Source of the DNA: Coix lacryma-jobi var. lacryma-jobi
Lineage: Eukaryota; Streptophyta; Magnoliopsida; Poales; Poaceae
Direction: 5' to 3'
Length of the DNA: 64,000 bases
NCBI GenBank assembly: GCA_009763385.1
Contig: CM019824.1
Location: 144,591,705 to 144,655,704 of the forward strand
Made by a program: the position numbers and the translations under genes. The notes under the pieces are model-generated. The model did not search any database and was not told the origin of the DNA. It saw only the letters and a list, made by a program, of their open reading frames with translations. Shown one piece after another: positions 20,491-34,378 of the stretch. Position 1 is the first letter of the stretch. Every line of letters begins with the position of its first letter.

Positions 20491-23400
20491 TGTGACGGAA
20501 CGACCCTAATCTCATGGCCCACGTGTCCCTGTCAATCTCTGACAGCCGAACTCATGTTCCATGTGATTAAGACTTGTTCATCACCGGGCTACATCAGCCC
20601 ATTGTCCGCAGGATCATCTCACAATTCGGTTACAACATTGGATACTTTTACAAATAACATCGGAATAAAGAGCGGAAGACTTAAATAACATTAGTTTTAC
20701 AAACCGAGGTTCCAAATAGAATTTAAGGGACAGTTATTACAAACCAAGTTCTGATAATGGAAATAGACATAGGAAATTAGACAATGTAGCGGGGAACAAC
20801 AACATAGAGATACTGATAATCACCCAGCCCGAGGGTGCACAACTATTCTTCGGCCTCATCGGCCTCTTCCTGGACGATGGTCACACAGCAGGGTGCAAGA
20901 CACATCGGGGACTCAGACATACCTGCAGCATGGGTAACAAACCCTGAGTACTGGGGTACTCAACAAGACTTAACCGACTAAAGAAAAGGGAGAAGACTCA
21001 GGGATGAGAGGCTTAGGGTAGTCAAGGTAAGGCTTAAACAAGTTCAAGTATTTTGCAGAAAAGCATTTTGTAAACCCTTTTTTTTATTTTGGAAAGATTC
21101 AGTATTCCTCAATTCTTCATCGTTCATGATTCATTTTACTTTTCAAAACATTCCTAGTTGAGAACCACTCTCCGTTGACAGTCAGTGGACCAAGTCTCCA
21201 TAACCGAGGAGCAACGTTAATCCGGATAAATAATACTCAGCTGAGGATCCCTATCCACACTGCATATGTAGCACCCAAGCTTGCATATGCCAACTCGTCT
21301 TCCACGATTCCTCCAAGATTGGACCGGTCCTACGCCACCCGGAAGTACAGTACACCACTCATCTCCAGGTACGACGACCACGTGGGTACAAGCTACTTCC
21401 GCCATCTCGCCACTCCCAGTGCGCGGTTGTCGGTCCCAATAAAGGATTCCTCGGAGCCAGAGCTTTCCGTAGTATGTGAATAGTTACAAGTCTTGACCAG
21501 CAGGCTCCCATACGGATGGTCCCTAAACTTTTCCGCCAGCGACAAGCACCTCGGCACTCTAACCCAAGAGTACAGGTCCTGTCGGTTTTTCAACCCTGTC
21601 CCGGTCGGTGTCAACTGTTGAGTCCCGGACTACAACATGACGGCACCGTACGCGCGGACAACCTCTTCTCGCCATTGACTAGGTACGGCCAGTTACCTAG
21701 CCAACAGTCGGGAAGTAAAGCCAAATTCCCACAAAAGTTCTTTAAGTGATCACACTTTTGAAATTGGTATTTTTATTGCAAAGTCTAATTCAATAAGCAT
21801 GCTAAGCATTTTTCAAATACTTTTGAAAAGCGGGTGTCGGGTGTATCAGTGGTCAAGGTGGATAATGCACCAGTTAGGATAGCACTCAACTCCTATAAAC
21901 CTAATGCACTAATTTACTCCAAAGCATTTAAGGAAAACATTTTATAAATCCAAGGAAAAGGTTGGATGCACCGGGGCTTGCCTTGAAGAGCAAAGACGGC
22001 AGACTCGGGATTGGAGGTGCAGAAATCGAAGCTCGGGGTAGCCTCAGGAGTTGGTTCGTCGGCGGCGGTCTCGACCTTGACTCCTTCCTCGGTGACTATA
22101 CGAATGCAATGATGCATGCACATGAGTATGCTAGTATGAACAAAGTGCATAGGACAAACTAGAGTATAGCTTTAAGGTGTAAGTGGTGTTTAGCAATGGA
22201 CATAAAATGACTCATTATTTTAAAGCAACAAAAGTCAACCTTACTAGACAACTTTTATTAATCCTAAGCAAAAGTCATGCATGGCATCTCAAACATCATA
22301 GACCAGCTGGGTGGGGGTCTATGAACAGCAAACAATCCAAAAAGGTCACATCACAAGGCACTTAACCTTAACCCTAATCACTTTTCTATTTTTCTTAATT
22401 ATTTAAAAAGGTCATTTTATGAAGTTGCTCCAAAAATTACCAAATTAATCTCATAAGTTCATTATGGTACAAGTATATGGCAAAACAAATTTCATAATTT
22501 TTGGAGGTCATTAAGGTGCTCAACAAAAATCAAACATTTAATTAACAAAAGGCACTATTCAATAATTAAAATAAAGCTCAAAAATCAACTTGTTCCAAAA
22601 GGCTTCCAAATTTCACCAGAGACTTGTCATGGCATAAGAAGCTCACAAAAACTCATCTCATAATTTTTGGAGTTATAAATCATTTTCTAAAAATCCAAAA
22701 CCATCCATTTATTAAATAAATGGGAGATTTTTCATTTTCAAATTTTTGCAGAAAGGTCAAGTTTTATATTTTTATAAAATACTTCAATGTATAAAGAGTC
22801 TACCATGAAATTTTCAGAATTTTTGGAACTACTCAGAAAATCACACAAAAATATGAAATCTCAGCACTATTCAAAATAAACTGGAAAAAGAGAAATCACA
22901 CTGTTCATCGTCTTCCTCACGCCGGCGGTCACCCCGCGGCGGCGCGATGGCATTCCGGCCACGGCAGAGGCTCGCGAGCGAAACCAAGCACATGGGGAGG
23001 TTCAGGAGCTCACCGGCGATCGATGACGCGCGGCGGCGAGGCGAGGGGATGGCCGGAGCTAGGAGGTCGACAGAGCGGGGGTCGTCGGCGGACCGAACTG
23101 CGTCGCGACGGCGTTCCGACGTTCCTGAGCACCACAAGGGGTCGTCGGGGCATGGTTAGATGCGCAAGGACACAAGGAAGATGAAACAGGGGTCGGGGAA
23201 GGATGATCAAGACTGGGGAGGGAGTATTTCTCAACCCGAGCCTTACCAGCGTTTCGCCGGAGTTCGGGCAGATGCGGTTACACCGGGCAACAGGGGGCGG
23301 TTGAGACCAAATTGAGGGGTGGGGAAGCTTCACGAGGACACGGCGGAGCTTCTGAGCTAGGTGGTGGAGCGGCGGAGGCTCTGGACTGGCCTGACCACGG

Positions 23401-24584
23401 TGGCGGAGGCGGTGAGGGTTGCGGCTCACCGGCGATGCCTTTTATAGCCGCGTGCGGGGGCGGAATGATGCAGCGCGGGAGCGGATAAGCTTGGCCGAAG
23501 CGTGCGCAATCGATTGCACGCTGGCGGAAGGTCGGGCGTGCGCGCAGGGACCGGGCGCGAGCTCGCCGGCGATGACCACGCGGCGGCAGTGAACTGGGAG
23601 CAGTGAGGGACGGGAGAGAGAGTCAGCGCTCGCGTGCGGGTGCGGAAGGAGCACGGGGTCAGCGGCGGCAGACTGGTGATAGGCGTGGAGCGGCCAGACG
23701 CGTGGCATGCGCAGCGCCGGCGGCTCGGCCATGGCCGGGCCCCCCCCTACCGGAGAAGATGAACAGGGCTAGGACTTAGGGTTTGACTTTGAATTGATTT
23801 CTGAAATTTGCAAATTACTTCCAAAACTTGAACTGAGCAGCAAAAACTCAAAACACCAAAGTTGTGCAGAAAAAAGAGATCTACAACTTTGCCAATATGA
23901 ACATTTTCCAAATCCAAACAGTTTTTGAATTGCACTTGAAAACAGAAAAGGGGACACTTTTGGAATTTGAATAAATTCAAAATTACTTTTAATTTTCTAT
24001 TGAAACTTGAAAATATGTAAATATGAAAGTTGTTCCTTTTATCAAAACCTACAACTTTGCTATTATACACTTTTTCTGAAACTCATTAGTTTTTAAACTA
24101 ATTTTGAAAACCAAAAAGGGAACAAAAGTTGGAGTTTGAATGGATTTGAAATAACTCAAAACTTTGTACTGCAACTTGAAAATTTGTAAATACCAAAGTT
24201 GTTTCTCTTGACCAGATCTACAACTTTGCTTTTTGGACCAACCCCAAATTTTGAATAATTTATGAATTACAAAAAGAGGGTTAAAATCCAGGGTTTGGAA
24301 ATCAGGGTTTTGCAAAGGGATTTGAAATCTGATTTTTTGTTTTTGAACTTTGGTCAACACTACAAAACTTCAAGACACCCAAGGAACAAGAATTACACCA
24401 AGCATAGTCACAGAGGTGAAATTACTATTTTGCCCCTATAGGAAGGTTAGGGCTTTTAGGGTTTTTGAAAAGAGATTGCTACACAAGCATTGAGCAAACT
24501 TAAATGCAAGGCAAACAAAATGATTAATGACTAATGATGATGACATGTCAGGTTAATTACAGTTTAAACACCAGAGGTGTTACA
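20491..24584 (-). repeat. G2 3' LTR (4.09 kb)
   Basis: TGTGACGG at 20491 to GTGTTACA at 24584. Nearly identical to 30292-34373; differences cluster in the GC-rich promoter block (about 22900-23760), including a 17-bp gap in the partner. It contains a minus-strand TATAAAAG at about 23444 and the 169-bp hairpin units. No supported gene lies inside. Confidence 0.93.
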
Positions 24585-24599
24585 GCCTTCCCCCCTAAA
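24585..24599 (-). other. G2 polypurine tract
   Basis: The minus strand reads TTTTTAGGGGGGAAGGC directly before the LTR start TGTAACACC. Confidence 0.75.
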
Positions 24600-24656
24600 A
24601 AGAAATCTCGCCCCAAGATTCCGCGTCTTAAGAAGGATAAAGGCAAAACGTTACAT

Positions 24657-27600
24657 CTACAGGGTATCGAGAAAGTCAGGATAGTTCTTTGCTAAGAAGT
24701 CTTCAGATTCCCAAGTGGCCTCTTCTTCAGAGTGTTGGTTCCACTGGATCTTGTACCATCTTGTGGTAGTCCTTCGGGTAACACGGTCCTTATGGTCCAA
24801 CACACGAACTGGATCCTTAGAGTAAGACAGATCAGGTTCTAACTCAACACCTTCAACTCCCACCACATGCTCGGGCACTCGGAGACACTTCTTGAGTTGG
24901 GAGACGTGAAACACATTATGTACTGCTGAGAGATGATCGGGCAACCTTAGCTTGTAAGCTACCTTGCCACAACATTCCAGAATCTCAAAGGGACCAATAT
25001 AGCGAGGTGCTAATTTCCCTTTAACTCCAAAACGAGTGACTCCTTTGGTGGGTGAAACTTTCAGATACACATAATCTCCGATTTGAAACTTCAGAGGTCG
25101 ACGTCTCTTGTCAGCATAGCTCTTCTGTCGAGACTACGCAATCTTCATATTCTCTTGTATTTGCTTGACTTTCTCTTCCATATCTTTTACTAGGTCAACT
25201 CCAAAGAATTCTCTTTCTCCAGGTTCACACCAACTGAGAGGTGTACGACAACGATGACCGTACAGTGCTTCAAAGGGTGCCATTTTGATGCTTTCTTGAT
25301 AACTGTTATTATATGAGAATTCTGCCAAGGGCAAACAGTCATCCCAAGTATCTGCGAAGGTGAGCACACAGGCTCTCAACATATCCTCCAACACTTGGTT
25401 GACTCGCTCAGTTTGTCCATCTGTTTGTGGATGATATGCTGTACTATGCAAGAGCTTGGTTCCAAGTGAGGTATGGAACACTTTCCAAAACTTTGCGACA
25501 AACTGGCTTCCACGATCAGAGACAATGGTCTTGGGTATGCCATGGAGTTTGACTATGTTGTTCTTGTACAAAGCGGCATATGTGGGAACGGTGTAGCTGG
25601 TTTTGACTGGCAGGAAATGAGCTTGCTTAGTGAGGCGATCCACGATTACCCAGATGGAATCAAAACCTCTTGATGTCTTGGGTAGACCATTGATAAAATC
25701 CATGCTGATATTGTCCCATTTCCAAGCAGGTACAGGTAAAGGTTGCAATTCTCCTCCTGGCCTCATGTGCACTGCTTTGACTTTCTGGCAGGTATCACAC
25801 TGAGCAACATATCGGGCGATCTCAATCTTCATCTTTGTCCACCAGAATCTTTGCTTCAAGTCCTGGTACATCTTGTTGCTGCCGGGGTGGATGGAGAATC
25901 TAGTTAGGTGTGCTTCATCAAGGATTAACTTTCTTAACTCAGGCACTTTAGGAACTACCAGTCGATTCTTGAACCATACCACTCCTTCATCATCAATCCT
26001 GAAACAATCAGCCTTTCCGGCTTGGACCTTTTCGATGATGTGCTTGACTCCAGGGTTATCTTTCTATGCAGTGATGATCTGCTCTCTGATAGGGGTCTCT
26101 ATTCTGATATTATTCAGAGCTCCTTGCGGAATCATTTCAATACCCAGCTTCTCTAGCTCATAACACAGAGAAGAATCATAGGGTTTCATCATCAGACAGT
26201 TGCAATATGACTTGCGACTGAGCGCGTCGGCGACCACATTCGCCTTACCCGGATGGTAATGCACTTCAAGATCATAGTCCTTAATTAACTCAAGCCATCT
26301 TCTCTGCCTCATGTTCAGTTCCTCTTGAGTGAAGTTATACTTCAGGCTTTTGTGATCAGTGTACACATTACAGGTACTGCCCAACAGATAATGACGCCAA
26401 ATCTTCAAGGCGTGCACTACTGCTGCTAACTCAAGATCATGGGTTGGATAATTCTCCTCATGTCGCTTAAGCTGCCGGGAGGCATAAGCGATCACTCGAC
26501 CTTCTTGCATCAAAACACAGCCCAAACCAGTTCCAGATGCATCACAGTAGACATCAAAGGGCTTTTCAATGTTTGGCTGGGCTAGCACTGGTGACGTAGT
26601 TAACAGTCTCTTCAACGTTTGAAAGGCCTGTTCACAAGCTGGTGACCAGACAAACTTCACGGAATTCTTCAACAACTCGGTGATAGGCTTGGCGATTCTG
26701 GAGAAATCTGGGATGAAACGGCGATAATATCCAGCCATTCCCATAAAGCTGCGGACTTTGTGAACAGTGGTAGGTGTCTCCCAATCCAGAATGTCTGCCA
26801 CTTTTCCGGGATCAACGGACACACCTTCAGCGGACAGGACATGACCAAGGAACTGTATCTGATCTAACCAGAACTCACATTTACTGAACTTGGCATAAAG
26901 CTGATATTCTCTGAGGCGGGATAGAACGATACGTAGGTGTTCGGCATGATCCTCAGGGGTTTTTGAGTAGATAAGAATGTCGTCAATGAACACGACCACG
27001 AACCTATCAAGCTCTGGCATGAATACAGAGTTCATGAGGTACATGAAGTGGGCAGGGGCATTGGTCAAACCGAAGGACATGACCAAGTACTCATATAGGC
27101 CGTATCTGGTGGTGAAAGCTGTTTTAGGAATATCTTCGGGACGTATCTTTATTTGGTGATAGCCAGATCTGAGGTCGATTTTGGAGAATACCTTGGCTCC
27201 AGTTAGTTGATCAAAGAGAAGATCAATACGAGGCAAAGGGTATTTGTTTTTTATGGTGACTTCGTTGAGTGGGCGATAATCAACGCACAATCTGAGGCTT
27301 TTGTCTTTCTTCTTTACAAAGATTGCAGGACAGCCCCAAGGAGACGAGCTTGGGCGAATGAGACCCTTGTCCAGCAATTCTTGTAATTGGATTTTTAGCT
27401 CTGCCAACTCTCTAGGAGGCATTCGATAAGCCCTACGGGATATAGGAGCAGTCCCGGGCTTTAGCTCTATGGCAAACTCAACATCACGGTCAGGAGGTAG
27501 ACTAGGTAGATCCTCTGAAAAAACATCAGGGAATTCACAGACCACGGGGATGTCTCTGGTCTCCAGAACATAGGTGGTGTTTATTTGAGTGGCTGCTGGT

Positions 27601-29120
27601 CTTTGAGGCATTGGAAGTTGGAGAAGGAGTTTGGAGGTACTGTTAGGAATATTCACTCTCACAACTCTATTCAGGATGTCGATCATGGCTTTATACTGAC
27701 ACATCCAATTCATGCCTAGAATGACATCTATCTCTTGATCACGCAACACTATCATAGTGGTGGGAAATAAATGTTCCCCCAACATTACTGGGATGCTGCG
27801 AACCACTTCCTTAGTACTTATACGCCCTCCAGGCGAAAATATGCAGAAATTTTCTTTCAGCTCCCCAATTGATATCTCATGCTTAACGACAAATGTACGA
27901 CTGATGAAGGAATGCGATGCACCAGAATCAAACAACACAACTGCAGGATGGTTGGCAACGAGAAACCTACCGATCATGACGGGCTCTCCTTCTGGGATGT
28001 CGCTGACAGCGGTGTAGTAGACTTGCCCGTGCTTCTTGACAAACTTGCCCTTCTGAGTGTGCTGCTGCGGGGCACGGTGCTGCTGCTGCTGAGGTCCTCC
28101 AGGATTCTTCTGAGCATTTTGAGCATACCTCTTGGGCTTTGGGCACTCACGAGACCAGTGGCCAAGTTGACCGCAGTTGTAGCAGGGATGGTTGTAGGCT
28201 GTTTGAGGAGTGGTGATACGAACACCTGGGGCGTTCGGCTGCGTGGCACTCTGCTGGTTGGCATTATGGGTGGTGGCCGCGGTACGGACGACCACTTGCT
28301 GGTTGGGGTAAGGTAGACGATTGTGGTGGTGACTGGGGTGATAGATGACTCTCTGGCGTTTGTGATTGCCAGAGAAGCTGCTGGATCCTGCTTTCTTCTT
28401 CTTCTTCTCCTCCTGGTACTGGCGATTGCTTTCCTCGAAAGCAACAGCACGATCCACGACATCATGATATGAACCGGTCAGGTTATTGGACAGACTTCGG
28501 CGGATCTTAGGATGCAAACCTCTAAGGAAACAATCTCTCTTCTTTTCATCTGTGTTCACATACTCTGAGGCATACTGGCTAAGATGGTTGAACTAACCCA
28601 CATATTGTATAACTGTGGAGTCTTTCTGTTGAAGAGCCAGGAACTGATCGAGCTTCATTTTCATCAATCCGGAAGGGATGTGATGAGCGCGAAAGGCAGT
28701 GCGGAATTCTTCCCAGGTCAACTGATGACCTTCTAGCTGGGCAGCCAACAGGTTGGCATACCAAGCACTTGCTGGTCCTCGAAGCTGCTGAGAAGCGAAC
28801 CGAGGCTTCTGGATGTTGGTGCAATTGATAAGACCAAACTTTTGCTCCATGGTGCGGAGCCAATCATCAGCTTCTAGGGGTTCATCGGCCTTGGTGAACA
28901 CTGGTGGTCGGGTCTCGGTGAAATCCACAAAGGTAGTCTCACGGTTGATATCGTGACGACCACGGTGACCATTGTTCTGCTGCCCCTGATTTTGAGCCAT
29001 CAGGTTAGCAGCGGCTGCCAAGGCGGCAATGGCATCTGCTAGGGTAGCTGGTACTGGTGGAGGATTGGGAAGGTTGGCACCTCCAGAACTTCCAGCTCCA
29101 GTGCGAGTGTTCACAGGCAT
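24657..29120 (-). pseudogene. G2 gag-pol polyprotein, one open frame with three TAG codons
   Basis: Starts at ATG 29118-29120 (MPVNTRTGAG); 1,488 codons to the stop, all in one frame. It carries the same domains as G1: Gag, zinc knuckle (about 28145-28190), protease LFDSGAS (about 27915-27935), RT with FIDD (26979-26990), RNase H, integrase, and a chromodomain at the C-terminus (about 24660-24835). In-frame TAG codons lie at 28593-28595, 26064-26066 and 25134-25136; G1 has CAG at each (8519-8521, 5990-5992, 5060-5062). There is no frameshift. Without the three stops the frame would be complete, so the copy is very young or was recently mobilised. Confidence 0.93.
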
Positions 29121-29369
29121 CTGTTTAAACAACTCGGAACTTAGCAACCAAGGATAAAGTTCTTGAAACCACAGACGGAGAAACTTCATTAATTTAGAGG
29201 TAGCTGACTGATACAGATAAATAACACTGACTGAGAAGGGAAAAAGGTTCAGAAAGACAGATACAGACTCAACTTAACAAACTACTGACTAGCGTCCCCA
29301 AACTTAGACTAAGGTTTTAGGTAAGCAGGTGGTACAGACACACGGGATCTCCATCTCCTAGCGACGAGC

Positions 29370-29978
29370 CTAATCCTCATCGAAGATGATCATGTCGTCG
29401 CCATCGTCTTCTTCTTCGAGGATGAGCTCAGGCTCTTCCTCCTCGTCCTCGTCTTCAGCGTGGACGTCCTCAGCGGATGCAATCTCGTTGTCCACTTCTG
29501 GGTCTTGTTCCACATCGGGTTCTTCCACTACTCCGTCCTCAGGGTCTTCCATAACTGGGGGTACCAAGGGGTGGAGTTGAGCATGCAGCTGATGCACTTC
29601 CTCATGAAGCATATCATTGAACTGTTCGATCTGAGCTGTGTACTGCTGCAGTCCGTGGAGCTCGGCTCTGGTGAAGTCCTCGCGGGTCCAAGCATCATTG
29701 CGCTACTCGATAGCACGAAACGTGTTCCGATTGGCCTGCTCCAGGGAAGCTCGTGCCTCGTAAAACTCCAGGTGTGAGAGGTAGAAGTCATGCTCCATGT
29801 TCTCCAGCTCAGCCTTCAGATTCTTGATTTCCTCTTTGAGGTGCTTGCGGGTGCGGCGGGGAAAACGACGACCATTGGAAGATTCTCCAGTCTCCTCTCC
29901 AGCGCGTGGTGCCAACTGGTGGTGCGGCACACCATGCGGTCCGGTCGACTTGCGGGCGGTCAGCTTGATGCGAGCCAT
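29370..29978 (-). pseudogene. G2 accessory protein with histone H3 tail-like N-terminus, one TAG
   Basis: Same position and design as the G1 ORF at 9300-9908. Starts at 29976-29978 with MARIKLTARKSTG: ten of twelve residues after Met match histone H3, including K4 and K9 and the ARKS core. Coiled-coil-like centre, acidic C-terminus. A TAG at 29703-29705 after codon 91 (CAG in G1 at 9633-9635) removes the second half of the coiled coil and the acidic tail. A truncated 91-residue product would still carry the H3-like tail. Confidence 0.8.
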
Positions 29979-30276
29979 GTCTGGACAGGAGAAGATAGAT
30001 GAGAATGCTAGCAAGAACAGGTAAAGGCATACTACCCCAACGAACTTAGTTAGCTTAAGTGAATATGATATGATGCATGAATCGTTCCTACGGAACAAGG
30101 CAATGCAAGATACATAACATATATAGGGCTTAAGACACGTTGTCCTACTACTAGTGTTGCCAATAGAAGACAAGATGAGAAAAGCAGTTTGGACTCAAAA
30201 TAGCCAAGTTTAGTTTGTTTGGACTCAAAAGATCCTTTGAAGTTTTCGCAAAAATACTGCAACGTTATAGTGAGAT

Positions 30277-30288
30277 GCTCCGATACCA
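30277..30288 (-). other. G2 primer-binding site (initiator Met tRNA type)
   Basis: The minus strand reads TGGTATCGGAGC, three bases from the LTR end at 30292; identical to G1. Confidence 0.88.
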
Positions 30289-30291
30289 CTC

Positions 30292-33200
30292 TGTGACGGA
30301 ACGACCCTAATCTCATGGCCCACGTGTCCCTGTCAATCTCTGACAGCCGAACTCATGTTCCATGTGATTAAGACTTGTTCATCACCGGGCTACATCAGCG
30401 CCCATTGTCCGCAGGATCATCTCACAATTCGGTTACAACATTGGATACTTTTACAAATAACATCGGAATAAAGAGCGGAAGACTTAAATAACATTAGTTT
30501 TACAAACCGAGGTTCCAAATAGAATTTAAGGGACAGTTATTACAAACCAAGTTCTGATAATGGAAATAGACATAGGAAATTAGACAATGTAGCGGGGAAC
30601 AACAACATAGAGATACTGATAATCACCCAGCCCGAGGGTGCACAACTATTCTTCGGCCTCATCGGCCTCTTCCTGGACGATGGTCACACAGCAGGGTGCA
30701 AGACACATCGGGGACTCAGACATACCTGCAGCATGGGTAACAAACCCTGAGTACTGGGGTACTCAACAAGACTTAACCGACTAAAGAAAAGGGAGAAGAC
30801 TCAGGGATGAGAGGCTTAGGGTAGTCAAGGTAAGGCTTAAACAAGTTCAAGTATTTTGCAGAAAAGCATTTTGTAAACCCTTTTTTTTTATTTTGGAAAG
30901 ATTCAGTATTCCTCAATTCTTCATCGTTCATGATTCATTTTACTTTTCAAAACATTCCTAGTTGAGAACCACTCTCCGTTGACAGTCAGTGGACCAAGTC
31001 TCCATAACCGAGGAGCAACGTTAATCCGGATAAATAATACTCAGCTGAGGATCCCTATCCACACTGCATATGTAGCACCCAAGCTTGCATATGCCAACTC
31101 GTCTTCCACGATTCCTCCAAGATTGGACCGGTCCTACGCCACCCGGAAGTACAGTACACCACTCATCTCCAGGTACGACGACCACGTGGGTACAAGCTAC
31201 TTCCGCCATCTCGCCACTCCCAGTGCGCGGTTGTCGGTCCCAATAAAGGATTCCTCGGAGCCAGAGCTTTCCGTAGTATGTGAATAGTTACAAGTCTTGA
31301 CCAGCAGGCTCCCATACGGATGGTCCCTAAACTTTTCCGCCAGCGACAAGCACCTCGGCACTCTAACCCAAGAGTACAGGTCCTGTCGGTTTTTCAACCC
31401 TGTCCCGGTCGGTGTCAACTGTTGAGTCCCGGACTACAACATGACGGCACCGTACGCGCGGACAACCTCTTCTCGCCATTGACTAGGTACGGCCAGTTAC
31501 CTAGCCAACAGTCGGGAAGTAAAGCCAAATTCCCACAAAAGTTCTTTAAGTGATCACACTTTTGAAATTGGCATTTTTATTGCAAAGTCTAATTCAATAA
31601 GCATGCTAAGCATTTTTCAAATACTTTTGAAAAGCGGGTGTCGGGTGTATCAGTGGTCAAGGTGGATAATGCACCAGTTAGGATAGCACTCAACTCCTAT
31701 AAACCTAATGCAGTAATTTACTCCAAAGCATTTAAGGAAAACATTTTATAAATCCAAGGAAAAGGTTGGATGCACCGGGGCTTGCCTTGAAGAGCAAAGA
31801 CGACAGACTCGGGATTGGAGGTGCAGAAATCGAAGCTCGGGGTAGCCTCAGGAGTTGGTTCGTCGGCGGCGGTCTTGACCTTGACTCCTTCCTCGGTGAC
31901 TATACGAATGCAATGATGCATGCACATGAGTATGCTAGTATGAACAAAGTGCATAGGACAAACTAGAGTATAGCTTTAAGGTGTAAGTGGTGTTTAGCAA
32001 TGGACATAAAATGACTCATCATTTTAAAGCAACAAAAGTCAACCTTACTAGACAACTTTTATTAATCCTAAGCAAAAGTCATGCATGGCATCTCAAACAT
32101 CATAGACCAGCTGGGTGGGGGTCTATGAACAGCAAACAATCCAAAAAGGTCACATCACAAGGCACTTAACCTTAACCCTAATCACTTTTCTATTTTTCTT
32201 AATTATTTAAAAAGGTCATTTTATGAAGTTGCTCCAAAAATTACCAAATTAATCTCATAAGTTCATTATGGTACAAGTATATGGCAAAACAAATTTCATA
32301 ATTTTTGGAGGTCATTAAGGTGCTCAACAAAAATCAAACATTTAATTAACAAAAGGCACTATTCAATAATTAAAATAAAGCTCAAAAATCAACTTGTTCC
32401 AAAAGGCTTCCAAATTTCACCAGAGACTTGTCATGGCATAAGAAGCTCACAAAAACTCATCTCATAATTTTTGGAGTTATAAATCATTTTCTAAAAATCC
32501 AAAACCATCCATTTATTAAATAAATGGGAGATTTTTCATTTTCAAATTTTTGCAGAAAGGTCAAGTTTTATATTTTTATAAAATACTTCAAGGTATAAAG
32601 AGTCTACCATAAAAGTTTCAGAATTTTTGGAACTACTCAGAAAATCACACAAAAATATGAAATCTCAGCACTATTCAAAATAAACTGGAAAAAGAGAAAT
32701 CACACTGTTCATCGTCTTCCTCACGCCGGCGGTCACCCCCGTGGCGGCGCGATGGCATTCCGGCCACGGCAGAGGCTCGCGAGCGAAACCAAGCACATGG
32801 GGAGGTTCAGGAGCTCACCGGCGATCGATGACGCGCGGCGGCGAGGCGAGGGGATGGCCGGAGCTAGGAGGTCGACGGAGCGGGGGTCGTCGGCGGACCG
32901 AACTGCGTCGCGACGGCGTTCCGACGTTCCTGAGCACCACAAGGGGTCGTCGGGGCATGGTTAGATGCGCAAGGACACAAGGAAGATGAAACAGGGGTCG
33001 GGGAAGGATGATCAAGACTGGGGAGGGAGTATTTCTCAACCCGAGCCTTACCGGCGTTTCGCCGGAGTTCGGGCAGATGCGGTTACGCCGGGCAACAGGG
33101 GGCGGTAGAGACCAAATTGAGGGGTGGGGAAGCTTCACGAGGACACGGCGGAGCTTCTGAGCTAGGTGGTGGAGCGGCGGAGGCTCTGGACTGGCCTGAC

Positions 33201-34373
33201 CACGGTGGCGAAGGCGGTGAGGGTTGCGGCTCACCGGCGGTGCCTTTTATAGCCGCGTGCGGGGGCGGAATGATGCAGCGCGGGAGCGGATAAGCTTGGC
33301 CGAAGCGTGCGCAATCGATTGCATGCTGGCGGAAGGTCGGGCGTGCGCGCAGGGACCGGGCGCGAGCTCGCCGGCGATGGCCACGCGGCGGCAGTGAACT
33401 GGGAGCAGTGGGGGACGGGAGAGAGAGTCAGCGCTCGCGTGCGGGTGCGGAAGCGGCAGACTGGTGACAGGCGTGGAGCGGCCAGACGCGCGGCACGCGC
33501 AGCGCCAGCGGCTCGGCCATGGCCGCCCCCCCCCCCTACCAGAGAAGATGAACAGGGCTAGGACTTAGGGTTTGACTTTGAATTGATTTCTGAAATTTGC
33601 AAATTACTTCCAAAACTTGAACTGAGCAGCAAAAACTCAAAACACCAAAGTTGTGCAGAAAAATGAGATCTACAACTTTGCCAATATGAACATTTTCCAA
33701 ATCCAAACAGTTTTTGAATTGCACTTGAAAACAGAAAAGGGGACACTTTTGGAATTTGAATAAATTCAAAATTACTTTTAATTTTCTATTGAAACTTGAA
33801 AATCTGTAAATATGAAAGTTGTTCCTTTTATCAAAGCCTACAACTTTCCTATTATACACTTTTTCTGAAACTCATTAGTTTTTAAACTAATTTTGAAAAC
33901 CAAAAAGGGAACAAAAGTTGGAGTTTGAATGGATTTGAAATAACTCAAAACTTTGTACTGCAACTTGAAAATTTGTAAATACCAAAGTTGTTTCTCTTGA
34001 CCAGATCTACAACTTTGCTTTTTGGACCAACCCCAAATTTTGAATAATTTATGAATTACAAAAAGAGGGTTAAAATCCAGGGTTTGGAAATCAGGGTTTT
34101 GCAAAGGGATTTGAAATCTGATTTTTTGTTTTTGAACTTTGGTCAACACTACAAAACTTCAAGACACCCAAGGAACGAGAATTACACCAAGCATAGTCAC
34201 AGAGGTGAAATTACTATTTTGCCCCTATAGGAAGGTTAGGGCTTTTAGGGTTTTTGAAAAGAGATTGCTATACAAGCATTGAGCAAACTTAAATGCAAGG
34301 CAAACAAAATGATTAATGACTAATGATGATGACATGTCAGGTTAATTACAGTTTAAACACCAGAGGTGTTACA
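30292..34373 (-). repeat. G2 5' LTR (4.08 kb)
   Basis: TGTGACGG at 30292 to TGTTACA at 34373, next to TSD GCCAC. Partner of 20491-24584. Same internal layout as the G1 LTR. Confidence 0.93.
33244..33251 (-). promoter_or_regulatory. G2 LTR TATA box
   Basis: The minus strand reads TATAAAAG in the same setting as 13204-13211; the predicted minus-strand start site lies about 30 bases further left. Confidence 0.7.
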
Positions 34374-34378
34374 GCCAC
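34374..34378. repeat. Target-site duplication of G2, right copy (GCCAC)
   Basis: Matches 20486-20490 and directly follows the G2 LTR end. Confidence 0.93.

Larger units (their letters stand above)
20491..34373 (-). mobile_element. G2: Tekay-like chromovirus, complete, same family as G1
   Basis: Minus-strand order: 5' LTR (30292-34373), PBS (30277-30288), accessory ORF (29370-29978), gag-pol (24657-29120), PPT (24585-24599) and 3' LTR (20491-24584), with a 5-bp TSD. The LTRs differ by roughly 35 substitutions in 4.08 kb by eye plus small gaps, a little under 1%, so insertion is recent. All coding lesions I see are TAG codons where G1 has CAG. Confidence 0.93.

Noticed and set aside
4583..29120. 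G1 and G2 blocks as one segmental duplication
   Set aside because: Different target-site duplications, different host positions and clearly different LTR sequence variants.
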